DNA of 64,000 nucleotides from JADLHS01 sp044225555 (GCA_044225555.1 JBGAIM010000002.1:434001-498000), one strand, 5' to 3'. Counted from the first letter of the stretch, positions 52,740 through 62,567 are shown. The notes: generated from the sequence alone by a model not told the origin. A program made the numbers and translations.

Positions 52740-53720
52740 TCATCGCTCAAACGCGAAAACGCGTTTCCAGTCGTCCTTCATGCTCACGACCGTCCAGCCC
52801 TTGGCCAGGGCTTCATCCCATGCCTTGTCGAGTTGACCAATATGCGACTTGCGGTCGTAGGCGAACTCCCGTTCCGCATCGTCGTGGTGCACCAACATCA
52901 GCAACCGCGCGCCGCCGCCGGCTTGTGTCCATTCCAGCATCTGCAAATCGCCGTCCGAATTGCCGAACGCCGCAATGGGGCGGCGGCCGATATGTTGCTG
53001 GATGCCGACGGGTTTGCCGGCCTTGTCGTCAATGAAGTTGATTTCCGGCAGGCGCACGAGCACAGGCTGGCCGTCGCGCAGCTCAAATTTCGTCTTGATG
53101 CTACTGCCGACGACTTGTTCCGGAGGAATGCCGTAAACCTTTTCCGCCCAAGGCCGCATGAACTCGATGCCGCCGCCGGAGACGATGAAGGTCTTGAAAC
53201 CGTTCGCGCGCAGATAGGCGAGCAGTTCGAGCATCGGCTGATAGACGCACTCGGTGTACGAACGAATGAACTTGGGGTGCTTCGCGGTGGCGAGCCAGTC
53301 CTTGACGACCTGCTCAAATTCCGCCGTGGTCATGCCGGCGTGAGTGACCATGACGATTTCCAGCATGGCCTTTTCGCCGCCGGCCAGCGCGCCTTTCACA
53401 TCGCCCTTGAGCAGCGAGGCGAACGGCTCCCTGGTTTTCCATTCGGAATGCTGCGGCGCGAGCGCCTTCACGCGGTCCAGCGCGAAGAGAAGTTGAAAAT
53501 ACATCGGCTGCTCGGCCCAAAGCGTGCCGTCGTTATCAAAGGTGGCGATGCGCTCGGGCGCCGGCACGAAATCGGGCGCACCTTCGTTCGTAACCTTCTC
53601 GACGAAATCGATGAGGGCTTTTTTTGGCGCAGTGTCGTTCCAGGATGGCAACGGGTCGGCGGCAAAAACCGGGACCGTGCTCAACGCGGCAAGGAGCACG
53701 GCGAGTCTGACTGCTTTCAT
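52740..53720 (-). CDS. secreted HAD-family phosphatase
   Basis: 326 aa from ATG 53720, which opens a signal peptide (VRLAVLLAALSTVPVFAA). HAD motif I FDNDGTLW, motif II FIVSGGG, and motif IV INFIDDKAGKP then GNSDGD. It would dephosphorylate small periplasmic substrates; phosphoserine-phosphatase-like HADs of this kind occur near DUF1254 and sulfatase genes. The upstream gap carries one copy of the GC-rich palindrome. Confidence 0.9.
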   Translation of the reverse strand: MKAVRLAVLLAALSTVPVFAADPLPSWNDTAPKKALIDFVEKVTNEGAPDFVPAPERIATFDNDGTLWAEQPMYFQLLFALDRVKALAPQHSEWKTREPFASLLKGDVKGALAGGEKAMLEIVMVTHAGMTTAEFEQVVKDWLATAKHPKFIRSYTECVYQPMLELLAYLRANGFKTFIVSGGGIEFMRPWAEKVYGIPPEQVVGSSIKTKFELRDGQPVLVRLPEINFIDDKAGKPVGIQQHIGRRPIAAFGNSDGDLQMLEWTQAGGGARLLMLVHHDDAEREFAYDRKSHIGQLDKAWDEALAKGWTVVSMKDDWKRVFAFER

Positions 53721-53766
53721 GCGCGGCTGTCCTTTCACAGGTTTGTGTGGGTTTCGCGGCGAATTC

Positions 53767-53796
53767 GCGGGCCGCCCCCTTACAAGAGCGGCCCGC
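53767..53796. repeat. GC-rich palindrome copy 1
   Basis: GCGGGCCGC-12 bases-GCGGCCCGC, just 3' of the short gene ending at 53802. Same family as five further copies to the right. Confidence 0.8.
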
Positions 53797-53801
53797 GTGT
53801 T

Positions 53802-54017
53802 CTAAAGCTGAACAGGAGACTTCACTCCCCGGCGGTGGTCATGCCTTTGATCTGTTTCTCCAGCGAATCGAGGCTCCAGTCGCCCGGCTTCTGGCTGGGC
53901 GGAAGCGCCTTCCCAGTTGGGTTTCTTGTCCGCCGCGTGAACCGGACTGACCGCATACATCAGCGCCGTCGAAGCGGCCAGCACGGCCAGACCGTAATGG
54001 AGAATTTTGCGTCTCAT
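53802..54017 (-). CDS. short secreted peptide, probably frameshifted
   Basis: 71 aa with a signal peptide (ILHYGLAVLAASTALMYAVS, VHAA). After the conserved-looking AADKKPNWEGASAQ the frame turns basic, while an adjacent frame encodes DWSLDSLEKQIKGMTTAGE and stops at 53822. The adjacent frame looks more like protein, resembling the C-terminal helix of the sulfatase at 59920 in character. A one-base frameshift near 53890 is therefore likely. Function unknown. Confidence 0.55.
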   Translation of the reverse strand: MRRKILHYGLAVLAASTALMYAVSPVHAADKKPNWEGASAQPEAGRLEPRFAGETDQRHDHRRGVKSPVQL

Positions 54018-54212
54018 TTGATATCCTTTTTATTTAGTTGTGGTCGTCTAATTTTGACCGGTCGGTACGAAAATTCAGCGTGCCAGAACGAATGGGGCGA
54101 GCGAATGACCTGACTGTGTTCCGTCTCCCAGCCTCCGTCAAGAGGGGAGTCATGAGCTTTCGGGGATCTTCAGCAGTCTAATCAATTGCTCCCGCCTGAG
54201 GAGGTGCGCCTT

Positions 54213-54968
54213 TCAGTTGGCGAGGTGCTGCAGGGCGTTGAGCATCGGTTGATTGGAAATCCGGATCAGGCCATCGAAGGGCTGGTCGAGTTCCAGAATG
54301 AGGAACAGCGCGCCGGAAACGGCGAGGGCGGCGAGAAATTGCGCGCCGACCACGGTGCCGTTGGCGGGCGCAAACAAGCCCACGCTGGCATACGTCATCG
54401 CCATCCAGAAGACCATCATGACCAACAGGGGAGTGGAGATTGAGGATTGCGATTGCTCGAACAACAGCCAGCGCATCTGACCGAGTTCGTTGGCGAGTTG
54501 CGCCGCCTGGGATTTGAAGGTTCGTTGCGCCTCGGTTTGGGGGGCGAGCTGTTGAATGGCCTGGGGCAGATCCCGGCTCCACACATTTCCGGGCGCGATG
54601 GAATTTGAGCCCAGTACACTGTCCGGCCAGATGCGCAAAGTGGCCGACTGCGCCGCCACCCGCAGCACATTGTGGCACTCTTTGGCGGCGGGCCCGTAGT
54701 TGGCCAGCGTCTGGTCCAAGCAGACGATCTTGGCCGCCATCTGAATCACTTCATTTTTTTCGGTATCGTAAGCACCCTTCGTCGAGGCGAGCAGCAGGCC
54801 TAAAACAAGCGCAGCCAAGGTGGCCACCGAGCCCATGCCAATGCGCACGGCGTCCTTGCTTTTGTCACCCAGATGGTCATCGGGCAGGCGGTTTTTCAGG
54901 CGCAGGCCGAGCAAGGCGCTGCCGAACAGTGCGACAAAAACGGCGGTTGAAACCAGGAAGGAATTCAT
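54213..54968 (-). CDS. DUF4239 (bestrophin-like) membrane protein, paralogue
   Basis: 251 aa with four hydrophobic segments: about 3-22, about 46-66 (GSVATLAALVLGLLLASTKG), and two near the end (PLLVMMVFWMAMTYASVGLF, AALAVSGALFLILELDQPF). The order and the soluble middle domain match the gene at 49934-50710, although identity is low. Lies between the small secreted peptide and the DUF1254 gene, all on one strand. Confidence 0.82.
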   Translation of the reverse strand: MNSFLVSTAVFVALFGSALLGLRLKNRLPDDHLGDKSKDAVRIGMGSVATLAALVLGLLLASTKGAYDTEKNEVIQMAAKIVCLDQTLANYGPAAKECHNVLRVAAQSATLRIWPDSVLGSNSIAPGNVWSRDLPQAIQQLAPQTEAQRTFKSQAAQLANELGQMRWLLFEQSQSSISTPLLVMMVFWMAMTYASVGLFAPANGTVVGAQFLAALAVSGALFLILELDQPFDGLIRISNQPMLNALQHLAN

Positions 54969-55006
54969 TGTGGGTAGCTGCTCTTGGCGTCGTTGGTTGA
55001 AATTGG

Positions 55007-55036
55007 GCGGGCCGCTCTCTTTCGAGGGCGGCCCGC
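55007..55036. repeat. GC-rich palindrome copy 2
   Basis: GCGGGCCGC-12 bases-GCGGCCCGC, located 17 bp 3' of the DUF1254 gene that ends at 55053. Confidence 0.8.
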
Positions 55037-55052
55037 AGGGTTCAGAAATGAA

Positions 55053-56486
55053 TCAATCCGCTTTCTTCACCGCCGGAATCTTCCACGACCCGTCGAGGAT
55101 CGAAGGGTTCTTCTGACTCGGACAATAAAGCCGCATCATGAGGATGAACTTGTCCTTCGGCGCGGGCAGCCAGTTGCTTTCCTTGTCGGCCCCGGGACTT
55201 TCATTCTGGATGTAGAGATCCGTTGAGCCGTCGGCGTTGGATTTCAGATTCTGGCGGGCACTGATGCTGTAACGGTTCAGCGGGTTGGCGACGAAGAAGT
55301 AATCCTTGTCGTACATGGTCAAGGACCAGAAACCTTCCGCGGGTGGCAGCTGGCCTTTGGGGAAGTGCATCACGTATTTCTTCGCGCCGTCGTAAGACTC
55401 GAGGATGGACGGACCTTCGGACGTGGGATAAACGGCATCCTGCGGGCGGTTGGCGCCCAAGCCGATGGCGGTGATCAGGGCGCGTTGGAGATATTTCGTG
55501 CCGTAGCGGCCAGTCTCGGTGGTGAAGAACCAGCCATGTTCGAGTTTTATGTCACCGTGAAGAATGCCTTCCTTCATCCAAAGCATGATTTTTTCATTGG
55601 CGATCTTCGGCACCATGTCGAAAGCCTCCTTGGCCACCGGGCCGAGCTTGCTGCCATCAAACGGCTGACCCGGCACGATGCCGAGTTTGGCCATCTTCTT
55701 GAGAATCGTCTTGTCGGCGGCGGCTGGTGGATTGTCCTTCATCAGTTTGGCCAGCAGATTGAAGTATTCGTCCGCGGTGAGTTTGTTGACTTGGTCGCGC
55801 ACGGCCATCTTCATGTCAATGGACGGGTCTACTTTGCCGGGCGGCGGGGTGTAGGGTTTGCCGTAGGCACTCAGCGGGACGAGGGAGATTTCGTCCTGCA
55901 ACTTGTGGACCGCGTTGTAATCTTCCGGCGTGCCGGTGCAATAAATGCGGCCCAGCAACCAGACGATGCTGGTGGGCGACTTATATTGCGTCACGCCGGC
56001 AGGCAGTTTGCCCTTCCAGTTCGGACCGGTGATGGCGTATTTCTGAGGGCCGGTGCCGGTGGTGCGTTTGCCCGGGACTTGGAACACGTCGGTCCAGCCA
56101 TCGAGCATCGGGAACAGGTAGTAGCGGTTTTGGGCGTCCGGCAGACTCAACACCCAAGGCTCCTGGCCGACATCAATCCAGGCGGTGGTGTAGAGCGTGT
56201 CGGCGTTGGGTGCGGTCACGTCGCGGAAGGCGGCACTGGGATACTCTCGCATGCGGACGAACTGTCCCATCGGCGCGCGTGTGCCTTCGGGCTTCTCTAC
56301 ATTGGTCATCACGCGCCGGGTCATCTCCATGGTGACGAGGGGATAACCGTAGATGTAAGCTTCGATGCCGTAGGGCACGGCTTCAAAGACCGTGTCTTTG
56401 GCCAGCGTGCTTTGCAGCGTGGCCAAGGCGGCGATGGTGGCCATGGCGCGAGCGAGGTTTCTTTGCAGGTAGGTCCCGATTTTCAT
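55053..56486 (-). CDS. DUF1254/DUF1214 protein
   Basis: 477 aa from ATG 56486. Signal peptide (LARAMATIAALATLQSTLA). The DUF1254 N-terminal half (EAYIYGYPLVTMEMTRRVMT, TAPNADTLYTTAWIDVG) and the DUF1214 C-terminal half (GFWSLTMYDKDYFFVANPLN, ESPGADKESNWLPAP) are both complete. These proteins are common in Verrucomicrobia and Planctomycetes but have no established reaction. The next gene upstream is a paralogue. Palindromes flank it on the 3' side. Confidence 0.92.
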   Translation of the reverse strand: MKIGTYLQRNLARAMATIAALATLQSTLAKDTVFEAVPYGIEAYIYGYPLVTMEMTRRVMTNVEKPEGTRAPMGQFVRMREYPSAAFRDVTAPNADTLYTTAWIDVGQEPWVLSLPDAQNRYYLFPMLDGWTDVFQVPGKRTTGTGPQKYAITGPNWKGKLPAGVTQYKSPTSIVWLLGRIYCTGTPEDYNAVHKLQDEISLVPLSAYGKPYTPPPGKVDPSIDMKMAVRDQVNKLTADEYFNLLAKLMKDNPPAAADKTILKKMAKLGIVPGQPFDGSKLGPVAKEAFDMVPKIANEKIMLWMKEGILHGDIKLEHGWFFTTETGRYGTKYLQRALITAIGLGANRPQDAVYPTSEGPSILESYDGAKKYVMHFPKGQLPPAEGFWSLTMYDKDYFFVANPLNRYSISARQNLKSNADGSTDLYIQNESPGADKESNWLPAPKDKFILMMRLYCPSQKNPSILDGSWKIPAVKKAD

Positions 56487-56536
56487 TAGGGGTATGTTTG
56501 CGTGTGGTTCTTTTTTTGTTTGATTCAACCGTGAAT

Positions 56537-56568
56537 GCGGGGGCCGCCCTCTTTCAAGAGCGGCCCGC
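56537..56568. repeat. GC-rich palindrome copy 3
   Basis: GCGGGGGCCGC-CGGCCCGC type copy, 26 bp 3' of the second DUF1254 gene (ends 56594), flanked by GTGAAT and GGTTCAC that extend the stem. Confidence 0.8.
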
Positions 56569-56593
56569 GGGGTTCACGAATGAAACGAGTTTA

Positions 56594-58054
56594 TCAATTC
56601 GCCTGCACGATGCCCGGCGGTTTCCACGAGCCTTCGCCCGGCGGCAGGACGGACGGCGTCTCCGTCTTGGGCCAGTAGAGACGCAGAACGAGGTAGATCG
56701 GCCCGTTGGGCGCGGGCAGCCAGTTGGCTTCCTTGTCCGCGCCGGGCGATTTGTTCTGGATGTAGAGCGTGAGCGAGCCGTCGGCGTTCTTCTTCATGGC
56801 CGGCAGCATCGGCGAGTTGATGAGGTAACGATTGAGCGGGTTCTCGATGAGCAACTGCGTCTTGCCGTCATACATCGTCACCGACCAGAAAGCGTTCACC
56901 GGCGGCAACTGGCCGGCGGGGAAGGTGAGCGTGTAGTTGTGCTTGCTGCCGTCGAGCGGCTCACCATTCGCGAGGGTCTTGCACATCGGATACATGGCCT
57001 CGACGGCGTCGTTGCCGTAGATGCCGGCTTTGGCCGCGGCGGCGCGCAGCAGCCAGTCGCCGTTGTAGAAAGCGCGATCACCAAAAGCGGATGCGATGGA
57101 CCAGCCATTGATTTTCTTGCCGACGCTGGCCACCTTTTCCTCCACTTTTTTCTCCCCGGCCTTCATGCCCAGCCCAATTTCAAGCTTATGCTCGAGCGAG
57201 AGGTCCTTGAACGAAAAAGTCTTTCCCGGCCCAATCCCGATCCGGGCGAGTTTGGCGCGGATGGCTTTTTCCTCCGGGCCGGGCGGCGCGAGTTGGAGCA
57301 CGAAGTCCAAGTATTCAAAAAAATTCAATTTCGCGAGTTCAGCGCTGGCTTTCGGCCATTCCAGTGCCGGCGCGGCGGGCGGTGCGGGTTGTTTCAGGAA
57401 AGCCGAAAGTGGCTGGACCCGGTAGGCATCCTGAATCTTGACCACGTTGGGCATGTCGTCGCTGTTGAACAGTTGCGTCCGGAAAACGGCGAGCGCGAAT
57501 TGCGTCGTGGCCGGAAACACTTGCTTGATGCCCGCGGGTTTCTTGCCTTTCCAGTCTGGCCCCACGACCAGGTAATCGCCCGCCTCCGGCCCCGTCGCTC
57601 GGCTGCCGATATACCCGAAATTGAAAGTGTTGAAATCGCAGAGCATCACCGAGTAATAGCGCGACTTCTCAATGGCCGGAACCGAGACGACATACGGCTC
57701 GGCGCGCAGGTCCATGCAGACAAAGGAATACGGTGTGTCACTGTTGGGCGTGATAACGGCGGTGTCCTTCGGCGTGAAGACGCGGCGTTCATTGAAGAGC
57801 TGGCCCAGCGGGCACTTGTACTGGCCCGAGGTCTTATCCAGCCAGAATTCATAGTTCGCGGTATAACCCATCACCAGCGGCAGGCCGTAAATAAAGCCCT
57901 CCTCGGCGATGGCCCTGGCCTCGGCGATGCTGGGCCGGTGCTTCTCGCTTTTTTCCGCTTGCGCGACGGAATCCTTTTTCGTCGCGCAGCCGGTGAACAA
58001 GGTTACGGCGATGGCACAGGCCATGGCCCCGATGTGGAACGTTCGCGTTTTCAT
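56594..58054 (-). CDS. DUF1254/DUF1214 lipoprotein
   Basis: 486 aa from ATG 58054. Unlike its paralogue at 55053 it carries a lipobox (AVTLFTGCATKK, Cys about 23). DUF1254 motifs EEGFIYGLPLVMGYTANYEF and ITPNSDTPYSFVCMDL, and DUF1214 motifs AFWSVTMYDGKTQLLIENPLN and KSPGADKEANWLPAPNGP. Membrane anchoring suggests the paralogue pair act in different places. Neighbouring sulfatases suggest shared regulation, but no enzymatic activity is known. Confidence 0.92.
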   Translation of the reverse strand: MKTRTFHIGAMACAIAVTLFTGCATKKDSVAQAEKSEKHRPSIAEARAIAEEGFIYGLPLVMGYTANYEFWLDKTSGQYKCPLGQLFNERRVFTPKDTAVITPNSDTPYSFVCMDLRAEPYVVSVPAIEKSRYYSVMLCDFNTFNFGYIGSRATGPEAGDYLVVGPDWKGKKPAGIKQVFPATTQFALAVFRTQLFNSDDMPNVVKIQDAYRVQPLSAFLKQPAPPAAPALEWPKASAELAKLNFFEYLDFVLQLAPPGPEEKAIRAKLARIGIGPGKTFSFKDLSLEHKLEIGLGMKAGEKKVEEKVASVGKKINGWSIASAFGDRAFYNGDWLLRAAAAKAGIYGNDAVEAMYPMCKTLANGEPLDGSKHNYTLTFPAGQLPPVNAFWSVTMYDGKTQLLIENPLNRYLINSPMLPAMKKNADGSLTLYIQNKSPGADKEANWLPAPNGPIYLVLRLYWPKTETPSVLPPGEGSWKPPGIVQAN

Positions 58055-58100
58055 TTTCGTTTCGATTGTGGTCGTTGCTTTCCTGGTTCGATCGTGAATA

Positions 58101-58130
58101 CGCGGGCCGCCCGTCGCCAGACGGCCCGCG
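58101..58130. repeat. GC-rich palindrome copy 4
   Basis: CGCGGGCCGCCCGTCGCCAG-ACGGCCCGCG, 22 bp 3' of the sulfatase gene ending at 58153. Near-perfect stem with a short loop. Confidence 0.8.
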
Positions 58131-58152
58131 GGGTTCAAGGTCGGGTATTCAG

Positions 58153-59820
58153 CTAATTGCCGGTGGGCATCGGAAGGTTGACGCCTTCTTTCTGCAGCAT
58201 CTCGCGCACGTGTTGGAACCGTTCGTACTGGGAGATGGTGATCGGACCCGTGTAGGTCATGCTCTGCAGCTTGCGCGGCGGATACTGGATATAGGTTTTC
58301 ATCAGGCCTTTGATCGCTTCGGTGATGGTGACCAGCGTCCAGGTACGCTCGGTATAGTTGTTCATGAAGATGTCATAGCGCTCCTGCGGATCCTGCCAAA
58401 GGTCGAAGACCTGCGGCGCCGTGGCGACATACTTCGACGGTCCTTTCCAGCCAAGATTGGCGTCCACCGCCAAGCCACCGGTGGCTTGACCGTTGTCTCC
58501 ACGCAGGTTGAACACGGCCTTGTAGTTGCCAACCCGGGCGGCGCCGGGTGAGAGTTCATCTTCGGTGAAGTAGAACCACTCGTTGCGGGGCGACTTGCCA
58601 GTTCCGAACAGCACCGGCGACAGGTCGTAGCTGTCGAAAATGATCGGCTGACCTTCGCGATCCTTTTCCGGAAGTTTCACGCCCGCCACGGAGGCAAACG
58701 TCGCCATCAGGTCGAGCCCGCCGACGATCTCGTGGTTTTTCACGTTCGCCGGAATTTTGCCCGGCCAGACGGCGATCGCGGGAACGCGGTTGCCGCCTTC
58801 GCGCACCGTGCCTTTGGTGCCGCGGAACGGGGTGTAACCGGCGTCGGGGTAAACGTCCTGCCAGGCACCGTTGTCGGTGGTGTAGAACACGAGCGTGTCT
58901 TTGTCCAAACCGAGTGCCTTGAGCTTGTCCATGATGCGACCGATGCGGGCATCCAGTTCCACGACCGAATCGGCGTATTTGGATTTCGACATGGATTTAT
59001 GCTCGTAGTCGGGGTGCGGCAGGTTCGGCTGATGCACCTTCATGAAGTTGACGTTGATGAAAAACGGCTTGCCGGACTTGGCCGCGTCGTCGAGAAACTC
59101 CAAGGCGGCTTTTTCGACGTAGCCATCAAAGTACGGAATGCCAACGACGCCATTCGGGTAGTTGACACCTTGGATCGTGACGTTCTGGCCGGGTTTGTCC
59201 ACGTACTGGCCGTTGATCTTGAAGTCTTCCGTGGCCGGTTCGCCGGCGTTGCCCGAGAGCGAGCCCTTCGTCACCTTGGTAAACATCTCGCGCAGTTTCG
59301 GATCCATGTCGGGGAACCAGGTTGGGTCAGCGTACGTGTAGGCATTGAGGTGATAAAGACCGCAGTACTTCATCACGTCGTAGCCTTGCGCATTGGGCAG
59401 CGCGTAATCGGCTTCACCCAGGTGCCACTTGCCGGAGAAGTAGGTCTTGTAGCCGCCGGTCTTGAGGACGGAGGCGAGCGTCCACTCGGCCTTGGGCAGA
59501 CCGCCACCCTGACCTTGAAAGGCCACGGTGGTCATGCCGCTGCGGTTCGGGATGCGTCCCGTCTGCATCGCAGCGCGACCCGGGGTGCAACTGGGCTGCG
59601 CATAAAAGGAAAAGAATGTCATGCCTCGCTCAGCCATTTTGTCGATGTTCGGCGTAGGCATGCCGCGACCGACGCCGCCGCCGTAAGGTCCGAGGTCACC
59701 GTAGCCGGTGTCATCCGACACGATGAAGAGGATATTGGGTTTTTTGTCCGCCGCCTGCGTCGCGACCGCGATAAACGCGGCGCACAACGTGGCGGCCCAT
59801 TGGAGTAGTTTTCTTCTCAT
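58153..59820 (-). CDS. type I sulfatase (formylglycine-dependent)
   Basis: 555 aa with signal peptide (ATLCAAFIAVATQAA). DDTGYGD metal site, formylglycine motif CTPGR with Cys78, GKWHLGEADY, and TTDNGAWQDVYP. The length is typical of arylsulfatase A-like periplasmic enzymes. Substrate specificity is not deducible. It follows the large sulfatase gene and precedes the DUF1254 genes in the same direction. Confidence 0.94.
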   Translation of the reverse strand: MRRKLLQWAATLCAAFIAVATQAADKKPNILFIVSDDTGYGDLGPYGGGVGRGMPTPNIDKMAERGMTFFSFYAQPSCTPGRAAMQTGRIPNRSGMTTVAFQGQGGGLPKAEWTLASVLKTGGYKTYFSGKWHLGEADYALPNAQGYDVMKYCGLYHLNAYTYADPTWFPDMDPKLREMFTKVTKGSLSGNAGEPATEDFKINGQYVDKPGQNVTIQGVNYPNGVVGIPYFDGYVEKAALEFLDDAAKSGKPFFINVNFMKVHQPNLPHPDYEHKSMSKSKYADSVVELDARIGRIMDKLKALGLDKDTLVFYTTDNGAWQDVYPDAGYTPFRGTKGTVREGGNRVPAIAVWPGKIPANVKNHEIVGGLDLMATFASVAGVKLPEKDREGQPIIFDSYDLSPVLFGTGKSPRNEWFYFTEDELSPGAARVGNYKAVFNLRGDNGQATGGLAVDANLGWKGPSKYVATAPQVFDLWQDPQERYDIFMNNYTERTWTLVTITEAIKGLMKTYIQYPPRKLQSMTYTGPITISQYERFQHVREMLQKEGVNLPMPTGN

Positions 59821-59866
59821 GGTGTCTGTTTTTGTGTTGTTTTTTTTGGATCCGCGACCGTGAATT

Positions 59867-59898
59867 CGCGGGCCGCTCTCTTGCGAGAACGGCCCTCG
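59867..59898. repeat. GC-rich palindrome copy 5
   Basis: Less perfect copy (CGCGGGCCGCTCTC-GAGAACGGCCCTCG), 22 bp 3' of the sulfatase gene ending at 59920. Confidence 0.75.
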
Positions 59899-59919
59899 TG
59901 GGTCACAAACGAATTTCGA

Positions 59920-62424
59920 TTACTTGGCGTCGGCGGCTTGCTTCATGCCCTCTTCGAGCTTTTTGATGTCCGCCGGCGACAATTGGGGCCGGTTCACTTT
60001 GATCGTCAGCTTGTTGAGCTTGGCGGTCAGGGTGAACGGCGGCTGGTAATCGGCGTCGTTGACGCCGGTTAACGTGTCCGAGCCAATGTCGAAGCTCTCG
60101 TCCCATTGCAAGATCATGGGGAGCGTCTTCGGCAGGGTGATGGTTTTGATTTCCTTGCCGTCCACCTTGAGCGTGCCGGTACCGGGGCGACCGAGACCAC
60201 TCATGTTGTTGAAGGCGAGCGTGCCGAGGCCGAGCCCGTCATACTTGAAGTCATACTCGATGTTATGTTTGCCGGGCGTGAGCGCGTCCGGGGATTCCCA
60301 TTTGACGCGTTCGAGGTCAATCAAGTTCCAGCAGAAGACCGGCTTGCCTTTGAGGAGATAAAGCCCGTAGCCGGCAAAGCGGCCGCCGGACGTCACAATC
60401 ATTCCTTCCGCGCCACCCTGCGGCACTTCGATGTCGGCAGTGATGGTGAAGGAAGAGTCGAGCAGGAAGGGCGAATCGCCCTGCGGCAGGCCCACCATCG
60501 GCTTGGTGTAAACGAACTCGGTGCGCCCGGCGGTGATATTCGGACGCGGCGCGACGATGCGAGCAGCGACCGACGCGTCCATCGGGAACACCTGATGTTT
60601 CTTCGCTTCCGCGATGAACATCTTCTTCAGTTCCTTGACCTTCTCCGGATATTTGGCGGCGAGATCCTGGGTCTGGCTGAAGTCCTCGTTGAGGTTGTAG
60701 AGTTGGAGCACCTGGTTGTTGAGCGGGTCGGGGTTGGCCGGGCCGAACGCTTCCCACGGGGCGCGATTGACCTTGGTACTGACCAGCCAGCCTTCATGAT
60801 ACAACGCCCATTGGCCCATCATTTCGAAGTATTGTGTCTGGTGCTTCGAGGGAGCTTTGGCGTTCGCGGAATCAAACGTGTAGGCGAAGCTCGTGCCTTC
60901 GATGGGTTTCTGCTTGATGCCGTCCACGGTTTCGGGCGCGGGAATGCCGGCGACTTCGAGAATCGTGGGCACGACGTCAATGACATGCGTGAACTGCTCG
61001 CGCAGCGCGCCTTGGTCTTTGATGTGCCCGGGCCAGGAAACCGCCATGCACTGACGGATGCCGCCGAGGCGGGAGGCATTTTGCTTGAACCAGTCGAACG
61101 GCGTATCGAACGCCCACGACCAGCCGGCGGACATGTGGTTGTAGGTCTGCTCGGTGCCCCAGACATCATACCATTTCATCTGCAACTCCACCGGCACGCT
61201 GACGCCGTTGAAAAAGGCGACTTCGTTGGGCGTGCCGGTCGGCCCGCCTTCGGCACTGGTGCCGTTGTCGCCGTTGATGTAGATGATGAGCGTGTCGTCG
61301 AGTTTGCCCATGTCTTCAATGGTTTGGATGACGCGACCGATTTCGTAATCGTTGTAGGCCTCGTACGCGGCGAAGATTTCGACCTGCTTGATGAAGAGCT
61401 TTTTCTCCTCGGCGGTCAACGTCTCCCACGGCTTGAGGTGCTCCTTGGGCCAGGGCGTAAGCTTGGTATTGGCCGGAATGACGCCGAGGCGCTTCTGGTT
61501 CGCGAAGATGCGCTCGCGCAACTTCTCATAGCCGTCGTCGAACAGGTGCATATTGTGAATCTTGTCCACCCATTCCTTGGTCGGGTGATGCGGTGCGTGC
61601 GTGGCGCCGGGGACGTAGTAGCAAAAGAATTTCTTGCTTGGGTCAATCTGGTTGACGCGGTTCAAGTAGTCGATGGCGTCGTCCGCCATGCCGGTGACGA
61701 GATTCCATTCCGGTTTGCCTTGGAAGGGATAAATTTGGGTGGTATTGCGGAAAAGATTCGGCTGCCACTGGTTGGCGTCACCGCCAACGAACCCGTAGAA
61801 ATACTCGAAGCCCTGTCCGATGGGCCAGTTGTCGAACGGCCCGATCTGGCTGGCGGCGAAGGCCGGCACGTTGTGGTCCTTGCCGAACCACGAAGTCGCA
61901 TAGCCGTTGTCCTTGAGGATGCGGCCGATGGTGGATTTGTCCTTCTCGATGATGCTGTTGTAACCGGGGAAGCCGGTGGACTGCTCCGAGATCACACCGA
62001 AGCCAGCCGAGTGATGATTGCGACCGGTAATGAGCGCGGCGCGCGTGGGCGAGCAGAGCGCGGTGGAGTGAATGTTGTTGTAACGCAGACCAGTCTTGGC
62101 GAGCCGATCCATCGTGGGTGTGGGAATAACGCCGCCGAACGTGCTCGGCACACCGAAACCCGAGTCGTCGGTCATGATGAGCAGGACGTTGGGTGCCTGC
62201 TTGGGCGGCACGATCCGCGGCGCCCACCAGTATTTCGAAGTCAGCGCATCATCCTTGATGACCCCGCCAAACTTGGGATCCGGCGCGGGTAATTGTTTGC
62301 CGCTGATGGTGGTGGTGGCGACGGGCGAGCCGATGACGCCCGTGGTTTGGATTTCGGCACGCGCGGAAAGCAGCGACGCCGCTCCCAGCAGCAAGCCGCA
62401 GAGAAGGAGTCGAGTTTCTTTCAT
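59920..62424 (-). CDS. large type I sulfatase with C-terminal beta domain
   Basis: 834 aa with signal peptide (LLCGLLLGAASLLSARA). Metal site MTDDSGFG, formylglycine motif CSPTR with Cys124, FGKDHNVPAF, YINGDNGTSAEGG. The extra 280 residues at the C-terminus form a beta-sandwich-like region (GGAEGMIVTSGGRFAGYGLY) of the kind seen in long arylsulfatases of the AtsA group. The neighbouring gene at 62624 is a close paralogue with the same C-terminal domain, pointing to a tandem duplication. Confidence 0.94.
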   Translation of the reverse strand: MKETRLLLCGLLLGAASLLSARAEIQTTGVIGSPVATTTISGKQLPAPDPKFGGVIKDDALTSKYWWAPRIVPPKQAPNVLLIMTDDSGFGVPSTFGGVIPTPTMDRLAKTGLRYNNIHSTALCSPTRAALITGRNHHSAGFGVISEQSTGFPGYNSIIEKDKSTIGRILKDNGYATSWFGKDHNVPAFAASQIGPFDNWPIGQGFEYFYGFVGGDANQWQPNLFRNTTQIYPFQGKPEWNLVTGMADDAIDYLNRVNQIDPSKKFFCYYVPGATHAPHHPTKEWVDKIHNMHLFDDGYEKLRERIFANQKRLGVIPANTKLTPWPKEHLKPWETLTAEEKKLFIKQVEIFAAYEAYNDYEIGRVIQTIEDMGKLDDTLIIYINGDNGTSAEGGPTGTPNEVAFFNGVSVPVELQMKWYDVWGTEQTYNHMSAGWSWAFDTPFDWFKQNASRLGGIRQCMAVSWPGHIKDQGALREQFTHVIDVVPTILEVAGIPAPETVDGIKQKPIEGTSFAYTFDSANAKAPSKHQTQYFEMMGQWALYHEGWLVSTKVNRAPWEAFGPANPDPLNNQVLQLYNLNEDFSQTQDLAAKYPEKVKELKKMFIAEAKKHQVFPMDASVAARIVAPRPNITAGRTEFVYTKPMVGLPQGDSPFLLDSSFTITADIEVPQGGAEGMIVTSGGRFAGYGLYLLKGKPVFCWNLIDLERVKWESPDALTPGKHNIEYDFKYDGLGLGTLAFNNMSGLGRPGTGTLKVDGKEIKTITLPKTLPMILQWDESFDIGSDTLTGVNDADYQPPFTLTAKLNKLTIKVNRPQLSPADIKKLEEGMKQAADAK

Positions 62425-62567
62425 TCTGATCCTTAAATTTGGTTGGTTGGTTAAAGTTTGTTTCGCCGTAAGGTCCCGGAAGATTCAATCGTGGCGTGAT
62501 TCGCCATGGCCGCGATTGTGCGAGGAGCGTGCGGTGGAGTCAATTTCAGCATTCACCCTATGTCTTT

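Noticed and set aside
60106..62292. Long plus-strand open frame of 728 codons antisense to a sulfatase
   Set aside because: It is the mirror of a GC-rich gene with intact sulfatase motifs on the minus strand; its translation has no domain, signal or sensible composition. The same applies to long antisense frames at 56498-58156, 46966-48276, 52833-54113 and 2403-3611.
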